A stretch of DNA of 64,000 nucleotides from Arthrobacter sp. Soil763 (GCF_001428365.1 NZ_LMSH01000003.1:452477-516476); one strand, 5' to 3'; positions 44,068 to 52,152 are shown, numbered from the stretch's first letter. Notes: generated by a model from the letters alone, not told the origin. Numbers and translations: made by a program.

Positions 44068-44832
44068 CTAGTTGGTGCCTGCGCCGTCCGCTTTGTCGAA
44101 GTAATCGGCGCCGCCGACGTACTCGGTGTGGCCGGTCTCGACGTCGGCCGTGGCCATCTTGGCGACCTCGGCGGCGAATTCCTTGACCGAGTAGAGCTTG
44201 CCGGCCTCGGCGCGGCGGGCCTCGATGGCGCCGGGGTTGGAGCGGTCCAGCAGCGTGGCGGTGACCGTGCCTTCGATCATGTCGCCGGAGACGACCAGGA
44301 GAGAGATGCCCTTCTCGTCCAGGGCAGGGATGAGGTCGCGGAGTGCGTCCTCGCCGGCGCGCTTGCTGCGGGCGACCGGCTCGTACTCGGGCATGGTGGG
44401 CACGGTCTCAATGAAGTGGGCCTGGTGGCTGGTCACGAAGACCACCCGGGAGCCCACCGACATCAGGGGCACGGCGGCGTTGAGCATGTTGACCTGCGCG
44501 TCGCGGTTGAGCTTGAGCGCGTACCCCTCCTCCATGCCGGATTCCATTCCGCCGGAGGCGTTCAGTACCAGCAGATCCAAGGCGCCGAAGTTCTCCATCG
44601 CGGCGCTGGCCAGGGCCTGGACGCCTTCCTGGGTGGTGAGGTCTGCGCCCACGGCTGCGGCGCGGCCGCCGGCGGCCTCGATCTCGGCGACGACCTTGTT
44701 GGCGCGGGGTGCCTTCTGGCGGTAGTTCACGACGACGGCGGCACCCTCCGCGGCGAGGAATTTGGCAACCTCGGCGCCGATGCCACGCGATGAACCGGTA
44801 ACGATCGCGGTCTTGTTCTCCAGCAGTCCCAT
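44068..44832 (-). CDS. SDR family oxidoreductase with altered active site
   Basis: 254 residues from ATG 44832, which has AAGGAG at 6 bases; the frame extends upstream but without coding character. Rossmann motif TGSSRGIGAEVA at 12-23, NASGG at 91-95, catalytic-position Ser135. The YxxxK motif reads V153-A-R-S-K157, so the tyrosine is absent at its normal place; Tyr150 is three residues earlier. Substrate unknown; it is monocistronic and convergent to serB. Confidence 0.83.
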   Translation of the reverse strand: MGLLENKTAIVTGSSRGIGAEVAKFLAAEGAAVVVNYRQKAPRANKVVAEIEAAGGRAAAVGADLTTQEGVQALASAAMENFGALDLLVLNASGGMESGMEEGYALKLNRDAQVNMLNAAVPLMSVGSRVVFVTSHQAHFIETVPTMPEYEPVARSKRAGEDALRDLIPALDEKGISLLVVSGDMIEGTVTATLLDRSNPGAIEARRAEAGKLYSVKEFAAEVAKMATADVETGHTEYVGGADYFDKADGAGTN

Positions 44833-45161
44833 ACGAGCTCCTTTGTTCCAAACATCCAAATACGGTGGGGTCTGCTGTCCATCATGCCAGCGTCCCCGGG
44901 CAAACCGTTTGTACCGGATCCACAAAGAAGACGCACCCGGCTAGTTCAGGGCTGGCCTCCGACGGACATGTCCGTCGCGCGCCGCGGCGGGTGGGCATAG
45001 CGCGGCATGCCCACCCGCCGCGGCTAGGAATGGACATGTCCGTCACCGGCGTGCGCAAAAGATGGGCATGTCCGTCACCCGGTGGGTCGTTCGCAGTGTT
45101 CTAGTGGCAGCTTTGGCAACCGGGCCTGTCCCGGCCCTGGGTGGCGGCGTAGGATCCGGGC
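44833..45161. other. Divergent intergenic region carrying a hairpin repeat element
   Basis: 329 bases without a gene. 44961-45076 hold the repeat element described separately. TAGGAT (45150-45155) 6 bases before ATG 45162 is the probable leaderless promoter of the DUF5655 gene. The AAGGAG site of the SDR gene lies at the left end. Confidence 0.6.
44961..45076. repeat. Hairpin repeat element with GGACATGTCCGTC boxes, copy 1
   Basis: Contains a 16-bp perfect palindrome GACGGACATGTCCGTC (44961-44976); a hairpin with perfect 18-bp arms (44981-44998 and 45007-45024, 8-base loop) whose tips read GTGGGCAT / ATGCCCAC; then TGGACATGTCCGTCA (45031-45045) and TGGGCATGTCCGTC (45063-45076). The same order of parts occurs at 53562-53646. 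Confidence 0.8.
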
Positions 45162-45554
45162 ATGGCACTGCGAGGTACCGAGTCCACGCCGGAGGAAGTT
45201 TTCAGCGGGTCTCCGCGCGGCCTGGCTCTCTTCCGGGCGGTGGAGGGGCTGCTGGTGACGCTAGGCCCGGCGGCCGTATCCGGCCAGGTGCACGTCCGTG
45301 CCACCAAGAGCCAGGTCGCTTTCCGGGCCCGGCGCGGCTTCGCCTACGTCTGGTGGCCGGGGCGCTATGTGCGATCCACGGTTCCGGCCGTGCTCTCGAT
45401 CGCGCTCCACGAGCGCCTCGCCTCACCCCGGTTCAAATCCGTGGTGCAGGTCTCCCCCAGTCTCTGGATGCACCACCTTGAGCTTCATTCCGAGGAGGAC
45501 CTCGACGCCGAGGTCGCGGACTGGCTGCGGCGGGCCCGGGACGAGGCAGGCTGA
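45162..45554 (+). CDS. DUF5655 domain-containing protein
   Basis: 130 residues of one compact domain: VHVRATKSQVAFRARRGFAYVWWPG, then SPRFKSVVQVSPSLWMHHLELHSEEDLDAEV. This matches the DUF5655 type found in actinobacteria, often small cytoplasmic proteins of unknown role. No catalytic motif is recognised. Leaderless promoter TAGGAT 6 bases before the ATG. Convergent with the Hsp20 gene, 19 bases apart. Confidence 0.72.
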   Translation: MALRGTESTPEEVFSGSPRGLALFRAVEGLLVTLGPAAVSGQVHVRATKSQVAFRARRGFAYVWWPGRYVRSTVPAVLSIALHERLASPRFKSVVQVSPSLWMHHLELHSEEDLDAEVADWLRRARDEAG

Positions 45555-45573
45555 GCGCCCGGACCCGGCCGGA

Positions 45574-45993
45574 TCAGCTGCGGTCGATCCGGATCTTTTT
45601 CGTCGTCTCGGCCGGGGCCGCGACGGGAGCCGGAGCCCGTACTTCAAGCACGCCGTCCTTGTAGCTGGCGGTGATGTCTTCCTCCCTGGCACCGGCGGGC
45701 AACGCGATGCTGCGCACGAACGAGCCGTACCGGAACTCCGAGCGGTAACCTGTCTTGCTCTTGTGTTCGGTCTTCTCCTCGCGTTCGGCCTTGATGTTTA
45801 GCATGCCGTTACTGACCGAGACATCGACGTCCTTCTCCGGGTCGATTCCGGGGACCTCCGCCCGCACCACCAGCGTGTTCCCGTCCTGGAACTGTTCGAC
45901 CTTGATGCTGGACGCCATCGTCAGGTCGCCGTCGAGGAAGCGGCGGACCGGCTCAAGCATGTCCGAGGGCGTCCACTTGCTGAGATCAGTCAT
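45574..45993 (-). CDS. Hsp20/alpha-crystallin family small heat-shock protein
   Basis: 139 residues from ATG 45993 with GGAGG at 8 bases. Alpha-crystallin domain about 35-125: VEQFQDGNTLVVRAEVPGID, GMLNIKAERE, FRYGSFVRSIALPAGA and the YKDGVLEVRAP strand. An ATP-independent holdase. The C-terminal IxI-like motif is KIRI. Its promoter has a DosR-like box and -10 at the standard spacing; the mycobacterial Hsp20 HspX (Acr) is the best known DosR target, which fits. Confidence 0.92.
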   Translation of the reverse strand: MTDLSKWTPSDMLEPVRRFLDGDLTMASSIKVEQFQDGNTLVVRAEVPGIDPEKDVDVSVSNGMLNIKAEREEKTEHKSKTGYRSEFRYGSFVRSIALPAGAREEDITASYKDGVLEVRAPAPVAAPAETTKKIRIDRS

Positions 45994-46049
45994 GATTTGT
46001 CCTCCTGGGTCCACGCCCCCGCCGAGGCATGGTCGGGGGCTGTACCCCC

Positions 46050-46091
46050 ATTACACGCCCGGCCCGCCGCGGCGCCAAGGACCAAAGGCCC
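46050..46091 (-). promoter_or_regulatory. DosR-like box plus -10 element upstream of the Hsp20 gene
   Basis: On the minus strand GGGCCTTTGGTCCT (46091-46078) agrees with the DosR core GGGACTTTAGTCCC at 11 of 14 positions. TGTAAT (46055-46050) begins 36 bases after the box start. Predicted leader ~50 bases with the GGAGG site before ATG 45993. Confidence 0.6.
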
Positions 46092-46186
46092 CGGCTGGGC
46101 GCCGGCGGGAGGCGCGAAAACGGCGGCGGCGCCCGACGGACGCTATGCGCCCTCCGCCACCTGCCGCCGTCGTCGGAACGGCGCCC

Positions 46187-46912
46187 CTAGTGCCCCATGC
46201 CGAGGCCGCCGTCGACCGGGATGACGGCGCCGGAGATGTAGGCGGCTTCGTCGCTGGCGATCCAGCGCACGACGCCGGCAACCTCCGACGCTTCGGCGAA
46301 CCGGCCCGCCGGCACCTTCGACAGGTAGTCCTTCTGGGTGGCCTCCGGGAGCTCGGCCGTCATGTCCGTGTTGATGAATCCCGGTGCCACGACGTTCGCG
46401 GTGATACCGCGGCCGCCGAGTTCGCGGGTGAGCGACCGGGCAATACCGACAAGGCCGGCCTTGGACGCGGAGTAGTTAATCTGGCCGGGCGCCCCGTAGA
46501 GTCCGGAGACCGAGGAGATCAGTACCACGCGGCCCTTCCGTGCCCGGATCATGCCCTTCGAGGCGCGCTTGATGACACGGAACGCGCCGGTGAGGTTGGT
46601 GTCGATCACGGAGGTGAAGTCGTCCTCGCTCATCCGCAGCAGCAACGTGTCCTTGGTGATGCCGGCGTTCGCGACGAGAACCTCGACGGGGCCGTGCGCC
46701 GCCTCCACCTCGGCGAACGCCGCGTCCACCGAGGCCTCGTCCGTGACGTCGGCCTTGACGCCCAGGATCCCCTCCGGCAGCGCCGTTTCGCTGCGGTACG
46801 TGACGGCCACCTTGTCCCCGTTGGCGAGAAACGCCTCGGCGATGGCGAGGCCGATGCCCCGGTTGCCGCCGGTGATCAGGACACTGCGGCCGGTCGCGGT
46901 TGCTTCAGACAT
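46187..46912 (-). CDS. fabG: 3-oxoacyl-[acyl-carrier-protein] reductase
   Basis: 241 residues, standard FabG length. TGGNRGIGLAIA cofactor site, NAGIT, and an intact catalytic set in SSVSGLYGAPGQINYSASKAG. Reduces 3-oxoacyl-ACP in fatty-acid synthesis. In many actinobacteria it is paired with fabI/inhA-type enoyl reductase, but here it stands alone upstream of the Hsp20 gene. ATG 46912 has a GGAG-containing site (cggagtcctcc region). Confidence 0.92.
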   Translation of the reverse strand: MSEATATGRSVLITGGNRGIGLAIAEAFLANGDKVAVTYRSETALPEGILGVKADVTDEASVDAAFAEVEAAHGPVEVLVANAGITKDTLLLRMSEDDFTSVIDTNLTGAFRVIKRASKGMIRARKGRVVLISSVSGLYGAPGQINYSASKAGLVGIARSLTRELGGRGITANVVAPGFINTDMTAELPEATQKDYLSKVPAGRFAEASEVAGVVRWIASDEAAYISGAVIPVDGGLGMGH

Positions 46913-47063
46913 GGAGGACTCCGGTTTCTGCGGCGCACTGGTACCGCGGTGGATGGGCTGGATTTTCCTGCCTCCGATCTTAGCCGCAGGCGCGGCGGGC
47001 CTCCTTGCAGGGCGGGCCCTGTTTGGGGCCCTCCGCCGATGGTGAGAGAATTAAAGGAAGCCT

Positions 47064-47519
47064 ATGGAGCGTGATCTGACAGCCGTGACACACAAGACCC
47101 GACCCGGCGAGCGGACTCCCGGGGGGAACTCCGGCGACGCCGAGGTCCACAGCATCACTGACGCCGCTGCCGCGCATTCGGAAGAAATGCGCCAGCGCAT
47201 GATCAAGTACGCCGTGGCCATGGGGATCCGCATGGTCTGCCTGGTGCTCGTGTTCGTGGTGGACGGCTGGTTCAAGGTGCTGCCGGTGATCGGGGCGGTC
47301 TTCCTGCCCTGGGTCGCGGTGGTGATCGCCAACGGCAGCGACCACGCCGAAGTGCACAGCGAGTCCCTGATCGACTACGTTCCGCTGGCCGAACTGGAAT
47401 CCCCGGCAGGCACCCCGGGCACCGGCCCGAAGGAAGGGCTCGCGGAGGATCCCTCCGCGACGCTGCTGCAGGGCGAACTGATTGACGACGACGAGGACCA
47501 CGGACGGGCTGCTTCATGA
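47064..47519 (+). CDS. DUF3099 domain-containing membrane protein
   Basis: 151 residues. After HSITDAAAAHSEEMRQRMIKYA, the DUF3099 signature, two membrane segments span about 50-90; the rest is an acidic cytoplasmic tail. ATG 47064 has AAAGGAAG upstream. First gene of a tight operon with the 97-residue protein and SURF1, all with ATGA-type overlaps or direct abutment, suggesting a role in the cytochrome oxidase or membrane assembly context. Molecular function unknown. Confidence 0.8.
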   Translation: MERDLTAVTHKTRPGERTPGGNSGDAEVHSITDAAAAHSEEMRQRMIKYAVAMGIRMVCLVLVFVVDGWFKVLPVIGAVFLPWVAVVIANGSDHAEVHSESLIDYVPLAELESPAGTPGTGPKEGLAEDPSATLLQGELIDDDEDHGRAAS

Positions 47520-47809
47520 ATCTTCTTGACCTGGCCGGCTCCCCCGGGGAGCCCGCCGCGGCCATGTGCTCGCGCAAGGCGTGCCGCGCCGACGCCGCCT
47601 GGCAGCTGTTGTGGAACAACCCCCGCATCCACACTCCCGAGCGCCGCAAGGTCTGGCTGGCCTGCCCGGAGCACCGCGACTGGCTGGAGGACTACCTGCG
47701 GACCCGCGGGCTCTGGAAAGACACGGTCGCCCTCGATCCGGATTCCCCCGACACCGGCCGGGATGCGGCGCGGACGGAAACGGCCGCGGAAAGCGGCGGG
47801 GCACGCTGA
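47516..47809 (+). CDS. Small conserved cysteine-containing protein of unknown function
   Basis: 97 residues, starting by ATGA overlap with the DUF3099 gene and ending one codon before SURF1. Cysteines are arranged as CSRKAC near residue 18-23 and ACPEH near 56-60, which could form a small zinc or metal site (Cys3-His). The sequence AWQLLWNNPRIHTPERRKVWLACPEH looks conserved in style; the last 30 residues are low-complexity. I do not recognise a named family. Context suggests partnership with SURF1, possibly in copper/heme oxidase assembly, which is inference. Confidence 0.7.
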   Translation: MNLLDLAGSPGEPAAAMCSRKACRADAAWQLLWNNPRIHTPERRKVWLACPEHRDWLEDYLRTRGLWKDTVALDPDSPDTGRDAARTETAAESGGAR

Positions 47810-48697
47810 ATGTACCGCTTTCTCTTCTCCAGCAAATGGCTGGGCTACCTGTTGCTGGCCGCAATTTTCGCCACGGCCTGCGTGTTCCTGGGCCGCTGGC
47901 AGATGGACCGCCGGGCCGAAACCCTCGCGGAGATCAACCGCGTGGTTTCGAACTACTCGGCCACGCCGATCCCCTTCGCCGACGCCAGGGACCAGTTCGT
48001 CCGGCTCGATCCCGAGCGTGAATGGACCCAGGTGGAACTGCGGGGCAGCTACGACGCCGCAGGCCAGCGGATCGTGCGCAACCGTCCCCTGAACGGGCAG
48101 CCCGGCTACGAGGTGGTGGTTCCGTTCAAACTGGAGTCCGGTGAGACGGTCGTCATCGACCGCGGCTGGCTGCCCATCGGCAACAAGACCCCCGGCAGCC
48201 CGGACTCGGTGCCGGCGCCCCCGGCCGGTAAGGTCACGGTGGTGGCCCGGCTGAAACACACCGAACCTGAGCTGAACCGCGGCGCCCCGGACGGCCAGCT
48301 GGCGTCCATCGACCTGGCCGCCTACTCGGCCCAGCTCGGGTACCCGCTGCTCACCGGCGCCTACGGCCAGCTGGCCTCCGAGACGCCGCCGGCGGCGGAC
48401 ATGCCCATCGGGTTCCCCAAGCCGTCCACCGAGGAAGGCACGCACCTGTCCTACTCGCTGCAGTGGTTCGCCTTCGGTGTGCTGATGTTTGTCGGCTTCG
48501 GCTACGCCGCGCGCCAGCAGGCGCGCAACGCCGCCATCGACGCCGAGGACGAGGCGGCCGCCGCGGACGGCGGAACCGGGCCGTACCTGCACGACGGCAG
48601 CAACGCCGCGCCCCGCCGTCGTCCGCTGCCCCGCCAGGGCAGGAAGGCGACGGCCGAGGAAGAGGAAGACGCCATCCTCGACGCCCAAGGTTTTTAG
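47810..48697 (+). CDS. SURF1 family cytochrome oxidase biogenesis protein
   Basis: 295 residues with two membrane segments, residues ~9-28 (WLGYLLLAAIFATACVFLGR) and ~220-240 (LQWFAFGVLMFVGFGYAA), bracketing an extracytoplasmic domain. SURF1 hallmarks are the GRWQMDRRAE start, NRPLNGQPGYEVVVPF and IDRGWLP. Acts in heme A insertion or assembly of aa3-type oxidase. The ~60-residue Arg/Ala-rich C-terminal tail is cytoplasmic. YbaK starts 10 bases after. Confidence 0.9.
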   Translation: MYRFLFSSKWLGYLLLAAIFATACVFLGRWQMDRRAETLAEINRVVSNYSATPIPFADARDQFVRLDPEREWTQVELRGSYDAAGQRIVRNRPLNGQPGYEVVVPFKLESGETVVIDRGWLPIGNKTPGSPDSVPAPPAGKVTVVARLKHTEPELNRGAPDGQLASIDLAAYSAQLGYPLLTGAYGQLASETPPAADMPIGFPKPSTEEGTHLSYSLQWFAFGVLMFVGFGYAARQQARNAAIDAEDEAAAADGGTGPYLHDGSNAAPRRRPLPRQGRKATAEEEEDAILDAQGF

Positions 48698-48707
48698 GGA
48701 GGACAGC

Positions 48708-49175
48708 ATGCACCCCGACGCTGTAACGAATGTCCGCCGCGCCCTGGACGCCGCCGGCGCGGAGGACACCGTGGCCGTCTTCGACACGGCCGTGCCGACC
48801 GCGGCGGCGGCAGCGGCCGCGCTGGGTTGCGACGTCGCGGCGATCACGAACAGCCTGGTGTTCGACCTCGACGGCGCTCCCCTGCTGATCCTCGCCAGCG
48901 GCGCCGCGAAGGTGGACGTCCGCAAGGTGGCGCTGACCCTGGGGTCCGGGAAAATCCGCCGCGCCGATCCCGAATTCGTGCTGCTGCACACCGGCCAGCG
49001 CGTTGGCGGCGTCGCCCCGGTCGGCCACCGCAACAAAATCAGGACGCTGCTGGACGAATCCCTGGCCGCCCACCCCGTCCTCTGGGCCGGCGCCGGGGAC
49101 CACAACTCCATGTTCTCCATCACCTATAAAGAGCTCCGCAGGATCACCAACGCGGAAGCAATGCCCGTCCGCTAA
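48708..49175 (+). CDS. YbaK/EbsC-type aminoacyl-tRNA deacylase
   Basis: 155 residues from ATG 48708 with AGGGAGGA at 5 bases. YbaK domain with the conserved lysine in GAAKVDVRKVA and the GRVGGVAPVGH-like segment RVGGVAPVGHRNKI, then AGDHNSMFSITYKEL. Family members hydrolyse mischarged tRNAs such as Cys-tRNA(Pro). Last gene of the DUF3099-SURF1 unit. Confidence 0.88.
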   Translation: MHPDAVTNVRRALDAAGAEDTVAVFDTAVPTAAAAAAALGCDVAAITNSLVFDLDGAPLLILASGAAKVDVRKVALTLGSGKIRRADPEFVLLHTGQRVGGVAPVGHRNKIRTLLDESLAAHPVLWAGAGDHNSMFSITYKELRRITNAEAMPVR

Positions 49176-49408
49176 AAACCGCACAGACGGGGCGGTAATG
49201 AAGGCGCAAGCGTAACGGTGACATGCGTGAGAACGCCGAACGCGGAGTCCATAAGCGCAGCGGCGACGTCCATGAAAGCGCCGAGCGCGGATGATTTGCG
49301 TAGCGTGCGTCTAAGCGAGGCACGAGCGAGCACGCGGCAAATCATTCGCGTGAGGCGCGAAGGTGAGCAGGGCTCACCAGAAGCCGGACGGCGACCGAGG
49401 CCGGGCGC
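49176..49408. ncRNA. Structured non-coding stretch, possible RNA or repeat
   Basis: 233 bases between convergent genes, without a coding frame. A nested stem-loop is readable: ATGATTTGC (49291-49299) pairs with GCAAATCAT (49337-49345), enclosing GCGTGC (49303-49308) / GCACGC (49330-49335). A second hairpin GGTGAGC / GCTCACC is at 49362-49378. The sequence is less GC-rich than its surroundings and full of GCG/AGCG short repeats (AAGCGC, GAGCGC, AGCGAGG). Not a tRNA or a known riboswitch that I can recognise. Confidence 0.4.
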
Positions 49409-51007
49409 CTACGCCAGCGTGATCAGGTCCAGGTAGTCGTCGTTCCAGAGATCCTCGACGCCGTCGGGCAGCAGGACGACCCGTTCCGGGTTGAGCGCCT
49501 CGACGGCGCCTTCGTCGTGGCTGACCAGCACGACGGCGCCGGTGTAGTTGCGCAGCGCGCCCAGGATCTCAGAGCGGCTGGCCGGGTCCAGGTTGTTGGT
49601 GGGTTCGTCGAGCAGCAGCACGTTGGCGCTGGAGGCGACGATCGTTGCCAGGGCCAGCCGGGTCTTCTCGCCGCCGGAGAGCACGCCGGCGGGCTTGTCG
49701 ACGTCGTCGCCGGAGAACAGGAACGAGCCCAGGATGCCGCGGACCTCGGCGTCGTTCATGTCCGGGGCCGCCGAGCGCATGTTCTGCAGTACGGTGCGGT
49801 CCACGTCGAGGGTCTCGTGCTCCTGCGCGTAGTAGCCCACCTTCAGCCCGTGCCCGGGGATGACCTCGCCGGTATCGGGCTTGTCCACTCCGGCGAGCAT
49901 CCGCAGCAGCGTAGTCTTGCCGGCGCCGTTGAGGCCCAGGATGACCACCTTGGAGCCACGGTCGATCGCGAGGTCGACGTCGGTGAAGATCTCCAGGGAG
50001 CCGTAGGACTTGCTCAGCCCGTCCGCGGTCAGCGGGGTCTTGCCGCACGGGGACGGATCCGGGAAGCGCAGGGCCGCCACGCGGTCGGTTTCGCGGACCG
50101 CCTCGAGGCCGCCGAGCAGGCGTTCGGCGCGCTTGGCCATGTTCTGCGCGGCCACGGCCTTGGTGGCCTTGGCGCGCATCTTGTTGGCCTGGTCCATGAG
50201 GACCTGGGCCTTCTTCTCGGCGTTGGCGCGTTCGCGCTTGCGGGCGCGCTCGTCCGTCTCGCGCTGGACCTGGTAGCGCTTCCAGTCCATGTTGTAGATG
50301 TCGATGTGGGCGCGGTTGGCGTCCAGCAGGAAGACCTTGTTCACCGTTGCCTCGAGCAGCTCGGTGTCGTGGCTGATGACGATCAGGCCGCCCTGGTGGT
50401 TCTTCAGGAAGTCCCGGAGCCAGGCGATCGAGTCGGCGTCGAGGTGGTTGGTCGGCTCATCGAGGAGCATGGTCTCGGCGTCGGAGTACAGGATGCGGGC
50501 CAGCTCCACGCGGCGGCGCTGGCCGCCGGAGAGGGTCTTCAGCGGCTGGTTCAGCAGCCGGTCCGGCAGGGCCAGGTTGGAGCAGATCGCCGCGGCCTCG
50601 GCCTCGGCGGCGTAACCGCCGGCGGCGAGGAACTCGGACTCCAGCCGGTCGTAGCGGTTCATGGCCTTGCGCTGGACGGCGGCATCTTCGCTGGCCATCT
50701 CCTCGTGGGCGGCGCGGAGCTTGCCGACGGCGATGTCCAGGCCGCGGGCGGAGAGGATGCGGTCGCGGGCCAGCTGCTCCATGTCCGGGGTGCGGGGATC
50801 CTGGGGCAGGTAGCCGATCTCGCCGCTGCGGGTGACCTTGCCGGCCGCGGGCAGGCCTTCGCCGGCGAGCACACGGGTCAGGGTGGTCTTGCCTGCACCG
50901 TTACGGCCGACCAGGCCGATCTTGTCCCCCTTGTCGATCCGGAAACTCACCTGGTCCATAAGCAGACGGGCGCCGGCGCGCAGTTCGAGATCCTGGACGG
51001 TAATCAA
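49409..51007 (-). CDS. ABC-F family ATPase (ribosome-associated)
   Basis: 532 residues, two ABC domains and no membrane segments. Walker A GRNGAGKTT and GLNGAGKTT, signatures LSGGQRRRVELARIL and LSGGEKTRLALATIV, and a charged linker rich in Arg/Lys/Glu around 240-300 as in translational ABC-F proteins. Probably modulates translating ribosomes (Uup/EttA/YbiT-like); an antibiotic-protection role cannot be excluded. TTG start gives the family N-terminus ITVQDLELRAG. Confidence 0.9.
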   Translation of the reverse strand: MITVQDLELRAGARLLMDQVSFRIDKGDKIGLVGRNGAGKTTLTRVLAGEGLPAAGKVTRSGEIGYLPQDPRTPDMEQLARDRILSARGLDIAVGKLRAAHEEMASEDAAVQRKAMNRYDRLESEFLAAGGYAAEAEAAAICSNLALPDRLLNQPLKTLSGGQRRRVELARILYSDAETMLLDEPTNHLDADSIAWLRDFLKNHQGGLIVISHDTELLEATVNKVFLLDANRAHIDIYNMDWKRYQVQRETDERARKRERANAEKKAQVLMDQANKMRAKATKAVAAQNMAKRAERLLGGLEAVRETDRVAALRFPDPSPCGKTPLTADGLSKSYGSLEIFTDVDLAIDRGSKVVILGLNGAGKTTLLRMLAGVDKPDTGEVIPGHGLKVGYYAQEHETLDVDRTVLQNMRSAAPDMNDAEVRGILGSFLFSGDDVDKPAGVLSGGEKTRLALATIVASSANVLLLDEPTNNLDPASRSEILGALRNYTGAVVLVSHDEGAVEALNPERVVLLPDGVEDLWNDDYLDLITLA

Positions 51008-51372
51008 TGCAGCTAAGGCCTTTCACAACAGGGAACGCCGCGGCACAACGGATGGAGTCTGAACGGGGCCGGGGCAGAATGGCCGGAACAACGGCCTTAA
51101 CCAGTCTACCGGCCGAGTCCGCGCCGGGTGACATCCGCCTGGCACGGCGGCCGACGGCGGGCGCCGGCCGCGGCCGTCCGTCCCCTGGGCCGCGGTCCCC
51201 CGGCGCTACGGCTTGGCCCGTCCCGGCGCAGTGGCACGGCCCGTCCCGGCCCTTTGGAGTGGTTGTCCAGAGCGGGGGCTCCGGTTTAGTGGGAGGCCTA
51301 CAAAATGGGGCCGCCACCGCGGCCGTATCGTCGGAAGAAAGGCCCCCTTACCGCCCGCACGAAGGACACACC
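51008..51372. other. 365-bp upstream region of the biotin transporter operon
   Basis: No credible gene. It has a 13-bp direct repeat GGCCCGTCCCGGC (51215-51227 and 51238-51250, 23 bases apart) and a GAAGGA ribosome binding site before bioY. I see no biotin-operator-like palindrome, no riboswitch fold I can name, and only a poor promoter (TTGTCC, then TTAGTG 17 bases on). Confidence 0.5.
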
Positions 51373-52152
51373 ATGAACTACACCAGCCAGCCGGGAGGCG
51401 GCGCCTCCCCTGCGCAGACGCCCGGTCCCGCCGCCCCTGCCGCCGCCGGGCCCGACGCGCCCGCGGCCACCCAGTCCGCAGCCATGCCGACCGCCGCACA
51501 GGCTGCTACTCCGGGAACCGGCGCACCATCCGCTGCCACGGCTGCCCGGCCGCGCCGGTGGGACGCGACCGATCTGGGGCTGATCGCCGTCTTCGCCGCC
51601 CTGATCGCCGTGTCGGCGCTGATCGCGGCCATCCCCGTGGGCGGCCTCGGCGTCCCGATCACCCTGCAGACCCTCGCGGTCATGCTTACCGGACTCGCCC
51701 TGGGCCCCGGGCGCGCCTTCGCCGCCGTCGGGCTGTACCTGCTCCTGGGCTTCGCCGGGCTGCCGATCTTCAGCGGCGGCCGGAGCGGCCTCGGTGTCCT
51801 GGCCGGGCCCTCCGCCGGCTACATTTTCGGCTTCCTGCTGACTGCCACCGCGCTGGGTGCGCTGACCGTCGTCGTGCTCCGCCGCACCCGTGCCGGCTCC
51901 GGGAAGGTGCGCGCCGTGCTGCTCTTCTGCGCGGCGATGGTGAGCAGCATCATCTTCGTCCACGGCCTGGGCATCCTCGGCATGGCGGTGAACGCCAAGC
52001 TCAGCTTCAGCGCGGCGTTCCTTGCCGACCTCGCCTTCTACCCCGGCGATGTGCTAAAGAACATCCTGGCAGTGACCATAGCGCTGGCGCTGCACAAGGC
52101 GTTCCCGGACCTGCTGCTGCGGCGGATCCGGCGCGCGGACGGCGCCGCGTGA
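51373..52152 (+). CDS. bioY: Biotin ECF transporter substrate-binding (S) component
   Basis: 259 residues from ATG 51373 (GAAGGA at 7 bases). BioY has six membrane segments; signatures VPITLQTLAVMLTGLALGPGRA, FAGLPIFSGGRSGLGVLAGPSAGY and FYPGDVLKN are clear. The N-terminal ~63 residues are an Ala/Pro/Gly-rich extension before the first helix, unusual for BioY. Captures biotin and delivers it together with the ATPase and EcfT encoded next. Its stop overlaps the next gene by GTGA. Confidence 0.93.
   Translation: MNYTSQPGGGASPAQTPGPAAPAAAGPDAPAATQSAAMPTAAQAATPGTGAPSAATAARPRRWDATDLGLIAVFAALIAVSALIAAIPVGGLGVPITLQTLAVMLTGLALGPGRAFAAVGLYLLLGFAGLPIFSGGRSGLGVLAGPSAGYIFGFLLTATALGALTVVVLRRTRAGSGKVRAVLLFCAAMVSSIIFVHGLGILGMAVNAKLSFSAAFLADLAFYPGDVLKNILAVTIALALHKAFPDLLLRRIRRADGAA

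Noticed and set aside
46913..47063. GGGCCC-rich dyads (CAGGGCGGGCCCTG and neighbours) before the DUF3099 gene as DosR-like boxes
   Set aside because: Arm length and centre differ from the box family (GG centre, no AT), and no -10 at the right spacing; GC-rich chance palindromes are expected.
49409..51007. Antibiotic-resistance ABC-F (ARE) protein
   Set aside because: The linker and length fit general translational ABC-F proteins; nothing specific indicates antibiotic protection.
51008..51372. Riboswitch or BirA-type operator before bioY
   Set aside because: No conserved fold or long palindrome was found; only a direct repeat and a ribosome binding site.
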